Assembly (NCBI GenBank): GCA_022783665.1
Contig: JALFZJ010000033.1
Span: forward strand, 1 to 64,000
Source of the DNA: Arcanobacterium sp.
GTDB lineage: Bacteria > Actinomycetota > Actinomycetes > Actinomycetales > Actinomycetaceae
Reading direction: 5' to 3'
DNA length: 64,000 bases
Below, piece by piece: positions 27,069 to 35,240 of this stretch (position 1 is the stretch's first letter; each line of letters begins with the position of its first letter). The notes beneath the pieces were generated by a model. That model made no database searches. It was not told the DNA's origin and was given only the letters and a program-made list of their open reading frames with translations. The translations under genes and the position numbers were made by a program.

Positions 27069-30000
27069 ATGAGCGAGAGCCCGCGTTACCCGCTTCACCG
27101 CGCAGACGATGGCGTAGTGTCATCCCCCGATTTTCCTGCCCTTGAAGAGCAGATACTCGATTACTGGGATCACGATAAAACCTTTGAAGCATCAGTGGAT
27201 CAACGCGACCCAGGTGATGAGGGGTCGAACGAGTTTGTGTTTTATGACGGCCCTCCTTTCGCCAACGGTTTACCGCATTACGGCCACCTCCTTACCGGAT
27301 ATGTGAAGGATCTTGTGGCTCGTTTCCAAACCCAACGTGGGCGCAGGGTTGAGCGCGTATTTGGGTGGGATACCCATGGCTTGCCTGCTGAGCTGGAGGC
27401 AGAGCGCATCCTTGGCATCACCGATAAATCTGAAATCGAAGAAAAGTACGGCATCGAAGCATTTAATGATGCATGCCGCACGTCGGTAATGAAGTACGCC
27501 GACGAATGGAAAGACTATGTGCGCCGCCAGGCGCGCTGGGTGGATTTCGATGGCGGATACCGCACATATCAGCCCACCTTTATGGAATCGGTGATTTGGA
27601 GTTTCAAGACGCTCTACGACAAAGGCCTCGTCTACGAGGGCTATCGTGTTTTGCCGTATTGCTGGCACGATCAAACGCCGCTATCAAACCATGAACTCAA
27701 AATGGATGACGACGTCTACCAAGATCGACAAGATCGTACCGTTACGGTGGCTATGCGTTTGGAAGAGTCGCTGCTTGGCAGCGATTCGCCCACCGGAAAG
27801 CCTGAGCTCGTGATGATCTGGACGACCACTCCGTGGACTCTTCCGTCGAATTTCGCGATTGCGGTGGGGCCAGATATTGATTACGTTGCCGTGCAGGTAG
27901 CATCTGATCTTGATTCGCCACTGGCTGGAGAAGTTGTTGTTGTGGGTGAGGCTCGTCTGGCTGCCTACGCCAAGGAGCTAGGGGAGGAGCCCTCGATACT
28001 GCGCCATTTCAAGGGCACGGATCTGCAGGGTAAAGAGTACCATCCCATCTATGAATACTATTCGCGTGAGCAGAGTGCTCCAGGGCCTAACGCGTGGCAG
28101 ATTCGCGTAGCAGATTACGTCACCACTGAAGACGGCACAGGCCTTGTTCATATCGCACCCTATGGTGAAGACGATATGTTCGTGCTCGCCGATGCAGATA
28201 TCAAGGTCGTAGAGACCGTAGACGCCGGAGCGAAGTTCTTCCCTGCTGTATCAGATTACGAAGGCATGCAAGTCTTCGAAGCGAATCGCCCAATTATCAC
28301 CGATCTGCGTGATTCCACCGGCCCTTTGGCTCGAATCAAGGAAGAGAACCGCGCAATCTTAGTGCAAGAGAAGAGTTACGTGCACTCCTATCCGCACTGC
28401 TGGCGCTGCCGCAACCCGCTGATCTACAAGCCGGTGACGTCTTGGTTCGTGAAGGTGACGCAGTACCGCGATCGTATGGTGGAACTCAACCAGCAGATCA
28501 CATGGCAACCCGAGTACATCAAGGACGGTATCTTCGGCAACTGGCTGGCAGGCGCCCGTGATTGGTCGATTTCACGTAACCGATATTGGGGTACTCCGAT
28601 CCCAGTGTGGAAATCAGATAATCCGGAATATCCCCGTGTGGACGTGTACGGCAGTTTCGAAGAAATTGAGCGTGATTTCGGCCGACTGCCTCGAGGGCGT
28701 GACGGGGAGCCCAATCTCCATCGCCCATTTATCGACGAGCTCACCCGGCCAAACCCGGACGATCCCACAGGAAAGTCCACCATGCGCCGCATCCCAGACA
28801 TTCTCGACGTCTGGTTCGACTCAGGCTCAATGCCGTATGCCCAAAAGCATTACCCATTTGAGAATCGTGAATGGTTTGATTCCCACTTTCCAGGCGATTT
28901 TATCGTTGAGTATATCGGCCAAACCCGTGGTTGGTTCTATGTGATGCACGCTCTTGCTACGGGTTTGTTCGATAAGCCGTCATTCATCTCGTGTATTTGC
29001 CACGGCATTGTGCTCGGCAATGATGGACGCAAGGCATCAAAGAGCCTGCGCAACTATCCCGATCCGATGGAGATGTTCGATACGTACGGCTCTGATGCAG
29101 TGCGTTGGATGCTGATGAGCTCTCCGGTGCTGCGCGGTGGCAACCTCGTGGTAGCTGAGGAAGGTATCCGAGAAGCCGTACGCCATGTGCTGCTTCCATT
29201 GTGGAATACGTATTATTTCTTTACGCTGTATGCGGGTGCGGCTCACAAGGGTGCAGGCTACCTTGCCCGCCCGATTGATCTTGAAGACGCCGATGCTCTT
29301 GCTGGTTTGGACGTGATGGATCGGTACCTCCTCGGGCGTACGAAGAAGCTCGCTGATACCGTGCGTGACGATTTCGATAGCCTCGATATTCCAAGCGGCG
29401 CACTTGCTATCCGCGAATTCATGGATTTGCTCACGAACTGGTATGTGCGCACATCACGCGATCGCTTCTGGAATGAAGACTCGCGGGCATTTGATACGCT
29501 CTACACGGTGCTCGAGATTCTTGCGCGCGTCATTGCGCCTTTGGCTCCGATGGTTGCTGAAGAGATCTGGCGTGGCCTCACGGGTGGGCGATCTGTACAC
29601 CTGACCGACTGGCCGGAGCTGCCTAGCGAACTTGCCTACGACGAACTCGTCTCTGTGATGGACGAAGTGCGCGACGTCGTCTCCAATGCACATGCTCTGC
29701 GCAAAGCCAATAAGCTACGTGTTCGCCTACCTCTCGCATCGCTGACGGTGGTGACGGATCAAAACCTTGCGCCATTCGCTGATCTTATTGCTTCTGAGGT
29801 GAATGTGAAGCAGGTAAGTGTGATATCGGCAGAAGAATCTGGCCTAACGGTGTCACACGAACTCACGGTACTGCCTCGCGAGTTGGCTCCAGAGCAGCGC
29901 AAACTTACATCGAAACTGTTCAAAGCCGCGAAGGCTGGAGAGTGGGAACCCACAGACGGCGGTGTGCTTATGCATATTGATCCTGAGGTGACACTCACGG

Positions 30001-30335
30001 AGAACCAATACCAGCTTGCAACGGTAGTGAGCGCTGAGGAAGGATCCGTGGCGAGCGTGCTCAATTCGGGAGCATTCGTGGTGCTAGATACTGTGCTAAC
30101 CCCCGAACTTGAGGCTGAGGGCTATGCACGCGACGTTGTGCGTGCAATCCAGGATCAGCGAAAAGCTGAGGATTTAAATATTACTGACCGTATTCACCTG
30201 ACCTTGCGAGTGCCACCAGAGCATCTAGCAGATGTGGAAGCACATCGGGAGATGATTAAGGCAGAAACGCTTTCGCTGGAGGCGGATTTTGCGTCAGGAT
30301 CTGATGGCATTGAGGTTGAAGTGCGAGTACTGTAG
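27069..30335 (+). CDS. ileS: isoleucyl-tRNA synthetase, eukaryote-like (class 2) type
   Basis: Class I synthetase of 1088 residues that charges tRNA-Ile. The HIGH motif appears as [13 protein letters not shown] and the KMSKS loop as [10 protein letters not shown]. The order is catalytic core, large editing insertion, DALR-type anticodon domain and a C-terminal segment without the zinc-finger cysteines of ordinary bacterial IleS. This, the length and the sequence style place it in the eukaryote-like class, which is typically little affected by mupirocin. GCAGAGGAGC lies directly before ATG 27069. Controlled by the T-box leader; folC follows after 25 bases. Confidence 0.95.
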   Translation: MSESPRYPLHRADDGVVSSPDFPALEEQILDYWDHDKTFEASVDQRDPGDEGSNEFVFYDGPPFANGLPHYGHLLTGYVKDLVARFQTQRGRRVERVFGWDTHGLPAELEAERILGITDKSEIEEKYGIEAFNDACRTSVMKYADEWKDYVRRQARWVDFDGGYRTYQPTFMESVIWSFKTLYDKGLVYEGYRVLPYCWHDQTPLSNHELKMDDDVYQDRQDRTVTVAMRLEESLLGSDSPTGKPELVMIWTTTPWTLPSNFAIAVGPDIDYVAVQVASDLDSPLAGEVVVVGEARLAAYAKELGEEPSILRHFKGTDLQGKEYHPIYEYYSREQSAPGPNAWQIRVADYVTTEDGTGLVHIAPYGEDDMFVLADADIKVVETVDAGAKFFPAVSDYEGMQVFEANRPIITDLRDSTGPLARIKEENRAILVQEKSYVHSYPHCWRCRNPLIYKPVTSWFVKVTQYRDRMVELNQQITWQPEYIKDGIFGNWLAGARDWSISRNRYWGTPIPVWKSDNPEYPRVDVYGSFEEIERDFGRLPRGRDGEPNLHRPFIDELTRPNPDDPTGKSTMRRIPDILDVWFDSGSMPYAQKHYPFENREWFDSHFPGDFIVEYIGQTRGWFYVMHALATGLFDKPSFISCICHGIVLGNDGRKASKSLRNYPDPMEMFDTYGSDAVRWMLMSSPVLRGGNLVVAEEGIREAVRHVLLPLWNTYYFFTLYAGAAHKGAGYLARPIDLEDADALAGLDVMDRYLLGRTKKLADTVRDDFDSLDIPSGALAIREFMDLLTNWYVRTSRDRFWNEDSRAFDTLYTVLEILARVIAPLAPMVAEEIWRGLTGGRSVHLTDWPELPSELAYDELVSVMDEVRDVVSNAHALRKANKLRVRLPLASLTVVTDQNLAPFADLIASEVNVKQVSVISAEESGLTVSHELTVLPRELAPEQRKLTSKLFKAAKAGEWEPTDGGVLMHIDPEVTLTENQYQLATVVSAEEGSVASVLNSGAFVVLDTVLTPELEAEGYARDVVRAIQDQRKAEDLNITDRIHLTLRVPPEHLADVEAHREMIKAETLSLEADFASGSDGIEVEVRVL

Positions 30336-30360
30336 TTGAGGTTATCGAGGAGGGTGCGCA

Positions 30361-31959
30361 GTGAGCAATAGTCGAAAAGAACACGAGCCAACACATCAGC
30401 CTAAATATCATAAGGGCGATAGTTTTGGGCTCAGCGGCACTTCAGATCCTGCGGAGGCGAACTTTGATTCCGTGGATCCACGTGAAGCTGACGACGAAGC
30501 TCTCAAGGCGCTCCTCTCCTCGGGCTTGATCGTAGGCCCCGACCCCACAATCCTCGACGATATTCGTGAGGAGGAAGACCCTGCACAAGTACTTGCCAAC
30601 CAAGTAGCTCTTGATGCTGAGGTGGAAAAGATCTACACAAAGATCGTTGCACGCGCTCCAGAGCACAAGGTGCAGCCCTCGTTGGATCGAGTACGCCAAT
30701 GCCTCGATCTGCTTGGCAATCCCCAAAACGCATTTCGTGCCGTGCACATCACTGGCACGAACGGCAAAACCTCCACTGCCCGCATAGTGGAGGCGCTCCT
30801 TCGTGAGCGTGGTTTGCGCACGGGGCGGTTCACCTCCCCGCACCTTAACTCTGTGCGCGAGCGCATCACCATAGACGGGGTTGCTATCTCCCAGGCGGAC
30901 TTCGTGGAGACTTATGAAGAGCTCGAGCCCGTTATTGAGTTCGTAGATGAGCGCTCGCTGGCTGAGGGTGGGCCTCGCATGAGTTTCTTTGAAGTATTTA
31001 CCGTGATGGCATATTCTGCCTTCGCTATGGCGCCCATTGACGTGGCTGTGATTGAAGTGGGCATGGGCGGGGAGTGGGATGCCACGAACGTGATTGATGC
31101 GGATGTGGCGATGTTGATGCCGGTTGCGGTAGACCATGAGCGATGGCTAGGTTCCACTCCGGCGGAAATTGCGCGCGAAAAGCTCGGCATTGTGAAGCGA
31201 GATAGCGTGCTCGTCTGCGCCCCGCAGCTTCCCGAGGTGATGGAGCTCGTCAATGAGCGAGTCGAGAAGCAGCGTGCTAGCCTCTTGCTGGAGGGGCGAG
31301 ATTACGGGGTACTCAGCCACGAACCAGCAGTAGGCGGGCAGATGATTAGTGCGCGAACGCCGTCTGCTGTATACGAAGATGTGCCACTTGCGATGATGGG
31401 GGAGTATCAGGCTCATAACGCAGCGGCGGCGCTTACTGCGGCTGAGGCGATATTTTCAGGAGGGGCGATTCCCGCTGAAGTAGTTGAACATGCATTGATG
31501 GGCACTACCTCCCCTGGCCGTATGGAGATCATCAAAGGATCGCCAGTTGTGATTGTAGATGCTGCACATAATCCCGCTGGAGCAATTGCCACTGTAGATG
31601 CACTGGAAGAATACTTCTCTGGCCCGCGTGTGGCGGTGTATTCGGCGATGGCAGATAAGGATATTGACGGTGTGCTCGGTGTGCTCGAACCTGCTTTCGC
31701 GGCGATTGTGGTGACCCAGATGCCTACGGATCGGGCCGCTGATATCGATGATCTGTATGAGATGGCACGCGAAGTGTTTGGTGAGGATCGCGCCTACGAG
31801 GAAAGCGACCTGGCCGAGGCCATTACTCACGCTGCTGATCTTGCCGAAACTGTAGATCCTGAGGCGGTTGCTCCGGCGCAAGTTGTGGTATTAGGTTCCA
31901 TACAGCTTGCTGCCGAAGCGCGGGCACTGCTTGGGGCAAAACGGCCAGACGGCGTATAG
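30361..31959 (+). CDS. folC: bifunctional folylpolyglutamate synthase/dihydrofolate synthase
   Basis: Mur-ligase-type enzyme that adds glutamate to dihydropteroate and to folates. The ATP loop ITGTNGKTSTARIVEALL is near residue 136, followed by GRFTSPHLNSVRERI and, further on, VIEVGMGGEWDATN and VDAAHNPAGA. The 532 residues include an N-terminal extension of about 90 acidic, hydrophilic residues before the core. GTG 30361 has GGAGGG nine bases upstream. It is in an operon with ileS; ndk follows behind its own promoters. Confidence 0.93.
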   Translation: MSNSRKEHEPTHQPKYHKGDSFGLSGTSDPAEANFDSVDPREADDEALKALLSSGLIVGPDPTILDDIREEEDPAQVLANQVALDAEVEKIYTKIVARAPEHKVQPSLDRVRQCLDLLGNPQNAFRAVHITGTNGKTSTARIVEALLRERGLRTGRFTSPHLNSVRERITIDGVAISQADFVETYEELEPVIEFVDERSLAEGGPRMSFFEVFTVMAYSAFAMAPIDVAVIEVGMGGEWDATNVIDADVAMLMPVAVDHERWLGSTPAEIAREKLGIVKRDSVLVCAPQLPEVMELVNERVEKQRASLLLEGRDYGVLSHEPAVGGQMISARTPSAVYEDVPLAMMGEYQAHNAAAALTAAEAIFSGGAIPAEVVEHALMGTTSPGRMEIIKGSPVVIVDAAHNPAGAIATVDALEEYFSGPRVAVYSAMADKDIDGVLGVLEPAFAAIVVTQMPTDRAADIDDLYEMAREVFGEDRAYEESDLAEAITHAADLAETVDPEAVAPAQVVVLGSIQLAAEARALLGAKRPDGV

Positions 31960-32010
31960 AGCAAACACGATACGTGAAGTCGTTCCTAGAGTGAAGAGCG
32001 TATGGCTCGA

Positions 32011-32073
32011 TTGACGTGCGATGGCGCTGTGTTGCGTACAATTGGCGCGTGACGGGGCAGTGTTGTGTACAAT
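32011..32073 (+). promoter_or_regulatory. tandemly duplicated promoter-like unit upstream of ndk
   Basis: Two units of 32 and 31 bases follow each other, each running from TTGRCG to TACAAT: TTGACG (32011) ... TACAAT (32037-32042), then TTGGCG (32043) ... TACAAT (32068-32073). The sequence before each TACAAT (TGTTGCG / TGTTGTG) is also shared. Spacers of 20 and 19 bases are long, so the -35 match is uncertain, but the two -10 boxes are good. Confidence 0.5.
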
Positions 32074-32208
32074 AGAGCCCACTTATTGCGAGTGTATTGG
32101 CTCTCTGTGAACTCATAGTGCGCGACTCTCTGATTTAGAGACTCATCGTACGGGGCATAGCGGCGATACAAGCTCGCTTCCGGATCCGATCAGCGGAGGT
32201 AATAATAC

Positions 32209-32622
32209 ATGGCGGAGCAGACGCTCATTTTGATCAAACCAGACGGTGTTGAGCGTGGGCTCATCGGTGAAATCCTCAGCCGTATCGAGCGCAAGGGATA
32301 CTCAATTGCCGCGCTGAAGGTAGTGCAGGCTACAGAAGATCAACTTGCGCGCCACTACAGAGAGCATGTGGATAAGCCCTTTTATCCAGGCGTGCGCGAA
32401 TACATGATGCGCGGGCCGATCGTGGCAGCGCTAGTGGAGGGGGAGCGCGTCATTGAAGGGATTCGCTCATTGTGTGGCACCACTGATCCCACTACTGCGG
32501 CTCCGGGCACGATTCGTGGCGATTTGGCTCGCAGCTGGGACACCTCGACGATTATCAACCTCATTCACGCCTCTGATTCGCCTGAATCCGCTGAGTGGGA
32601 AAAGACAGTGTGGTTCGGGTAA
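32209..32622 (+). CDS. ndk: nucleoside diphosphate kinase
   Basis: A 137-residue enzyme that balances nucleoside triphosphates through a phosphohistidine; the active-site His is in NLIHASDSPESAEWE (~residue 116). The N-terminus EQTLILIKPDGVERGLIGEI and the nucleotide loop GTTDPTTAAPGTIRGD are standard. GGAGG stands nine bases before ATG 32209. The long region after folC and the two promoter-like boxes suggest separate transcription. Confidence 0.96.
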   Translation: MAEQTLILIKPDGVERGLIGEILSRIERKGYSIAALKVVQATEDQLARHYREHVDKPFYPGVREYMMRGPIVAALVEGERVIEGIRSLCGTTDPTTAAPGTIRGDLARSWDTSTIINLIHASDSPESAEWEKTVWFG

Positions 32623-32640
32623 TCTCCTCATGCTGCGGGG

Positions 32641-32790
32641 ATTACTGGTTGGTGGTCATTATTCGGTATGGAGATCGCGAGTTACTGGTGGTCACTAGGT
32701 AGTGGTGATCAGTAGGTAGTGGCGATCGCACGTCTGGGTGCTGGTGGATTACTGGGTGCGGGTTACACGACTGAGGCGGAGTACTGGACG
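32641..32790. repeat. short degenerate repeats downstream of ndk
   Basis: TTACTGG occurs at 32642, 32682 and 32749, with GTACTGG at 32781. In the middle, TAGGTAGTGGTGATC (32696-32710) is repeated as TAGGTAGTGGCGATC (32713-32727), a 17-base period with one difference. The composition is G/T-rich and no gene is present in 32623-32975. Confidence 0.55.
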
Positions 32791-32975
32791 CGGAGCTCGG
32801 GAATCGGAAGTCTCGTGCAGGCGTATCCAGTGCCTTCACACTGATGTGGAAGAACAGCGCATGAAGTGGCGTGTTTTAGATATACTGGTGGTACTTTTGT
32901 CCTACACTACCGCGCTCCGGTTTCAGCGCGTCAACGATGACGCCGCCGAGCACGGGCATATCTAAAGGAGAAACG

Positions 32976-33785
32976 ATGACACGTACTATCGTCGTCACCG
33001 GCGCTGGCTCTGGTATTGGTAAGGCATCGGCTGAGATGCTACGCGCACAAGGCGAGAATGTGATTGGGGTTGATCTCAAAGGCGCAGACATTGAGGTTAA
33101 TCTCACCGACGCGGATTCTATTGCTGCGATGGTCAGCGCTATTTCGCAATCTCACGAGCATATTGACGGCATCGTCGCGAATGCAGGAACGCAGAGCAAT
33201 TCGCCACTCGATCTGAAGGTGAACTTCTTCGGTGCGGTTGATACCATCGAGGCTCTACGCCCGCTGCTCGAAAAATCTGATGCGCCACGCGTTGCCATCA
33301 CTGCCTCTGCAGCTTCCTTACAACCGACCGACTATCATCTGGTGGAGCTGCTTCTTGACGGTAAGAAAGATGAAGCCTTGGTGTATGGTGAAACCCTCGT
33401 CAACGCTGGTCAGCGCTCTGGGTATGTGAATTACTCTGCGTCGAAGCGCGCAATTGCAACATGGGTGCGTCGCGTTGCCCCAACGCAGGACTTCGCAGGA
33501 AAAGGCATCGCAATCAATGCTATTGGTCCGGGAGTTGTGCGTACAGCTATGACGAAACAGTTGTTGTCGAGTGAGCAGGGTACACAGATGGCACTTCAGG
33601 CGATGCCCGCACCATTAAATGGTGCTGCTGACCCTGAAGCCATTGCGGCGGTCCTTGCCTTCCTCGTCTCAGAGCACAATGCCTCGATGACGGGGCAAGT
33701 GATCTATGTGGACGGCGGATTCGACGCAACAGCCCAAGGGCGCGGTGCCGATATCTGGCATAGTCCGCGTCATATTGACGGCTAA
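32976..33785 (+). CDS. short-chain dehydrogenase, hydroxysteroid dehydrogenase-like
   Basis: A 269-residue SDR enzyme. TGAGSGIGKAS is at residues ~8-18, IVANAGTQ gives the NAG motif, and the catalytic triad is in ITASAASLQ and YVNYSASKRA. Short second strand GVDLKGADIEVNLTD and the long segment between Ser and Tyr resemble 3-alpha-hydroxysteroid dehydrogenase/HsdA-like proteins; the true substrate is unknown. AAAGGAG lies five bases before ATG 32976, the start I chose over 32937. A strong hairpin follows the stop. Confidence 0.85.
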   Translation: MTRTIVVTGAGSGIGKASAEMLRAQGENVIGVDLKGADIEVNLTDADSIAAMVSAISQSHEHIDGIVANAGTQSNSPLDLKVNFFGAVDTIEALRPLLEKSDAPRVAITASAASLQPTDYHLVELLLDGKKDEALVYGETLVNAGQRSGYVNYSASKRAIATWVRRVAPTQDFAGKGIAINAIGPGVVRTAMTKQLLSSEQGTQMALQAMPAPLNGAADPEAIAAVLAFLVSEHNASMTGQVIYVDGGFDATAQGRGADIWHSPRHIDG

Positions 33786-33801
33786 ACATATCGGCGGCTA
33801 A

Positions 33802-33832
33802 TGGTGCATCTGCAACGGAAACAGATGCACCA
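33802..33832 (+). terminator. terminator after the dehydrogenase gene
   Basis: A perfect 11-bp stem, TGGTGCATCTG with CAGATGCACCA, around a nine-base loop, 17 bases after the stop. It also forms the border to the alcohol dehydrogenase remnant. Confidence 0.65.
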
Positions 33833-33837
33833 CTAAC

Positions 33838-34251
33838 CGATGGGCGGACTACGCTTTGCGTTCTGATGATGAGGACTTGTTCGACAAAATCACAGACATC
33901 ACACACGGGCGCATGATTAATGCCGCATTCGATGCTGTTGGACTGCCGGTGACGACGCGCGCCGCCCTCGATTCTCTCGACGTCTACGGTAGAGCTGTGC
34001 TCGTAGGGTTGTCGCCGAAAGAAGTAAGTATTGGGCCAGGACGCCCATTTGCGAAGGGGCGTTAAGAACTGCGCGGTCACCTTGGATACAAGACCGAAGA
34101 CATTGGCACGTTGGTTGAGCTGCTGTCTTATGGGCGTCTCGACCTCAGCGAGTCTATTTCGCGCGTGGTGTCCCTCGAAGATATCGAGGAGGGTATCGCC
34201 GCTCTCGAAAATCATGAGGGAGATCCGATTCGTATTCTCGTCAAACCGTAG
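33838..34251 (+). pseudogene. zinc-type alcohol dehydrogenase, C-terminal remnant
   Basis: About 138 codons encode the end of a medium-chain alcohol dehydrogenase: GRMINAAFDAVGLPVTTRAAL and YGRAVLVGLSPKEVSIG, then HLGYKTEDIGTLVELLSYG and a terminal DPIRILVKP. A TAA stop at 34063-34065 interrupts the frame between AKGR and ELRGHLGY. The catalytic domain and most of the Rossmann fold are absent; the homology begins directly after the terminator of the preceding gene. There is no start codon or ribosome site, so this is a dead gene fragment after a deletion. Confidence 0.8.
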
Positions 34252-34354
34252 AGTTTGTCATGAGCCGTTAGAGGTTTGCACCGTGCCTGAGAGGATTCGC
34301 TATAGCGGCGAGTTCTACAGTAGGGGAGAGACCAGTAGGGAGGATTGTGTGCGG

Positions 34355-35203
34355 CTAAACCTGGCGTTCGAGTTCAGGTAAGGCAGTGGGCGAGCCGCTG
34401 ATGAACCGAGGACCGGCTGTAAAGTGGATCTGTTGATAAAGCTGGCGAGCGACGTCGTTCCACGTCCACATTCCAAACGTCACATACGGCACTTGCGTCA
34501 ATAGTGAATTCGTTGCTTGGACGATGAGCGTGCGCCCGAAGCCGTGTCTACGAAATGCTGGAAGCGTGCCAAATCCGCCCAAATGGGCTGAACCTGGGCG
34601 CTTCTCGATGCCGAGTACGCTGGCTATAGTCCCCGAGGAGCTGCGCAGGTAGGCCCAATCAAAATCATCAAAGTCATCAATTGCAGAAGTGATCGGATTG
34701 GATTGGGCAAGCACGGTTCGAAGCTCGGCATATAGTGGTGCCACAGCCCCACGTTCGCTGAAGGGGAGCGAACGCGGGGAGCGCAGGTATTCCACCTTGT
34801 AAGCATTGCCGCCACGCGGCGTCCGTGCAGGTGCTTGAGGGTGATCCACAGCATCATATTCCAGTGGCTGTGATGTGTAGTAATAATCCCACTCAAGGCC
34901 CCAGTGTTCGCCAAAATGGTGGCGTTCACTATCAGTAAGCGATTCGTAGACTTCTCGATTCATCATGACGCGTGCAGGAGTGCGCCACTGGTGAGGGAGG
35001 GCGGCTAGCGCAGAAGCAGCGGGTGCAGGTTCACCAAAGATCACGAGCCGGTAGCCAACCTCATGAGCGGTGTTTGTGGCAGGATGCCGAGGCGCTACGA
35101 CGGCGACACACGCCTCGTCGTCTTCATGAAGATAGAGCGCCTCGTTGAGCAAACCGGCGTCATACCGCCAAAATGGATGGTTTTTTCCGAGCGTTTCCCC
35201 CAT
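34355..35203 (-). CDS. GNAT family N-acetyltransferase
   Basis: A 282-residue protein whose C-terminal part has the acetyl-CoA loop HLGGFGTLPAFRRHGFGRTLI (from about residue 215) and the following strand YVTFGMWTWNDVARQLYQQIHF. The N-terminal 140 residues have no recognisable motif. ATG 35203 is preferred: the frame upstream is antisense to smc. There is no Shine-Dalgarno site, but TACAAT (35216-35211) ends seven bases before the ATG, so the mRNA may be leaderless. Divergent from smc with only 37 bases between the starts. Substrate unknown. Confidence 0.8.
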   Translation of the reverse strand: MGETLGKNHPFWRYDAGLLNEALYLHEDDEACVAVVAPRHPATNTAHEVGYRLVIFGEPAPAASALAALPHQWRTPARVMMNREVYESLTDSERHHFGEHWGLEWDYYYTSQPLEYDAVDHPQAPARTPRGGNAYKVEYLRSPRSLPFSERGAVAPLYAELRTVLAQSNPITSAIDDFDDFDWAYLRSSSGTIASVLGIEKRPGSAHLGGFGTLPAFRRHGFGRTLIVQATNSLLTQVPYVTFGMWTWNDVARQLYQQIHFTAGPRFISGSPTALPELERQV

Positions 35204-35240
35204 GCCTGCAATTGTATTCCAATGCCTTAAACTAATACAT
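35204..35240. promoter_or_regulatory. 37-bp divergent promoter region of smc and the GNAT gene
   Basis: On the minus strand TACAAT ends seven bases before the GNAT ATG; on the plus strand TAAACT (35228-35233) ends seven bases before the smc GTG. Neither gene has a ribosome binding site. Both are thus likely leaderless, with each promoter's upstream part lying over or within the other gene. Confidence 0.45.

Noticed and set aside
32641-32790. Repeats after ndk as a CRISPR array
   Set aside because: Units are short, imperfect and irregularly spaced, with no cas genes nearby.
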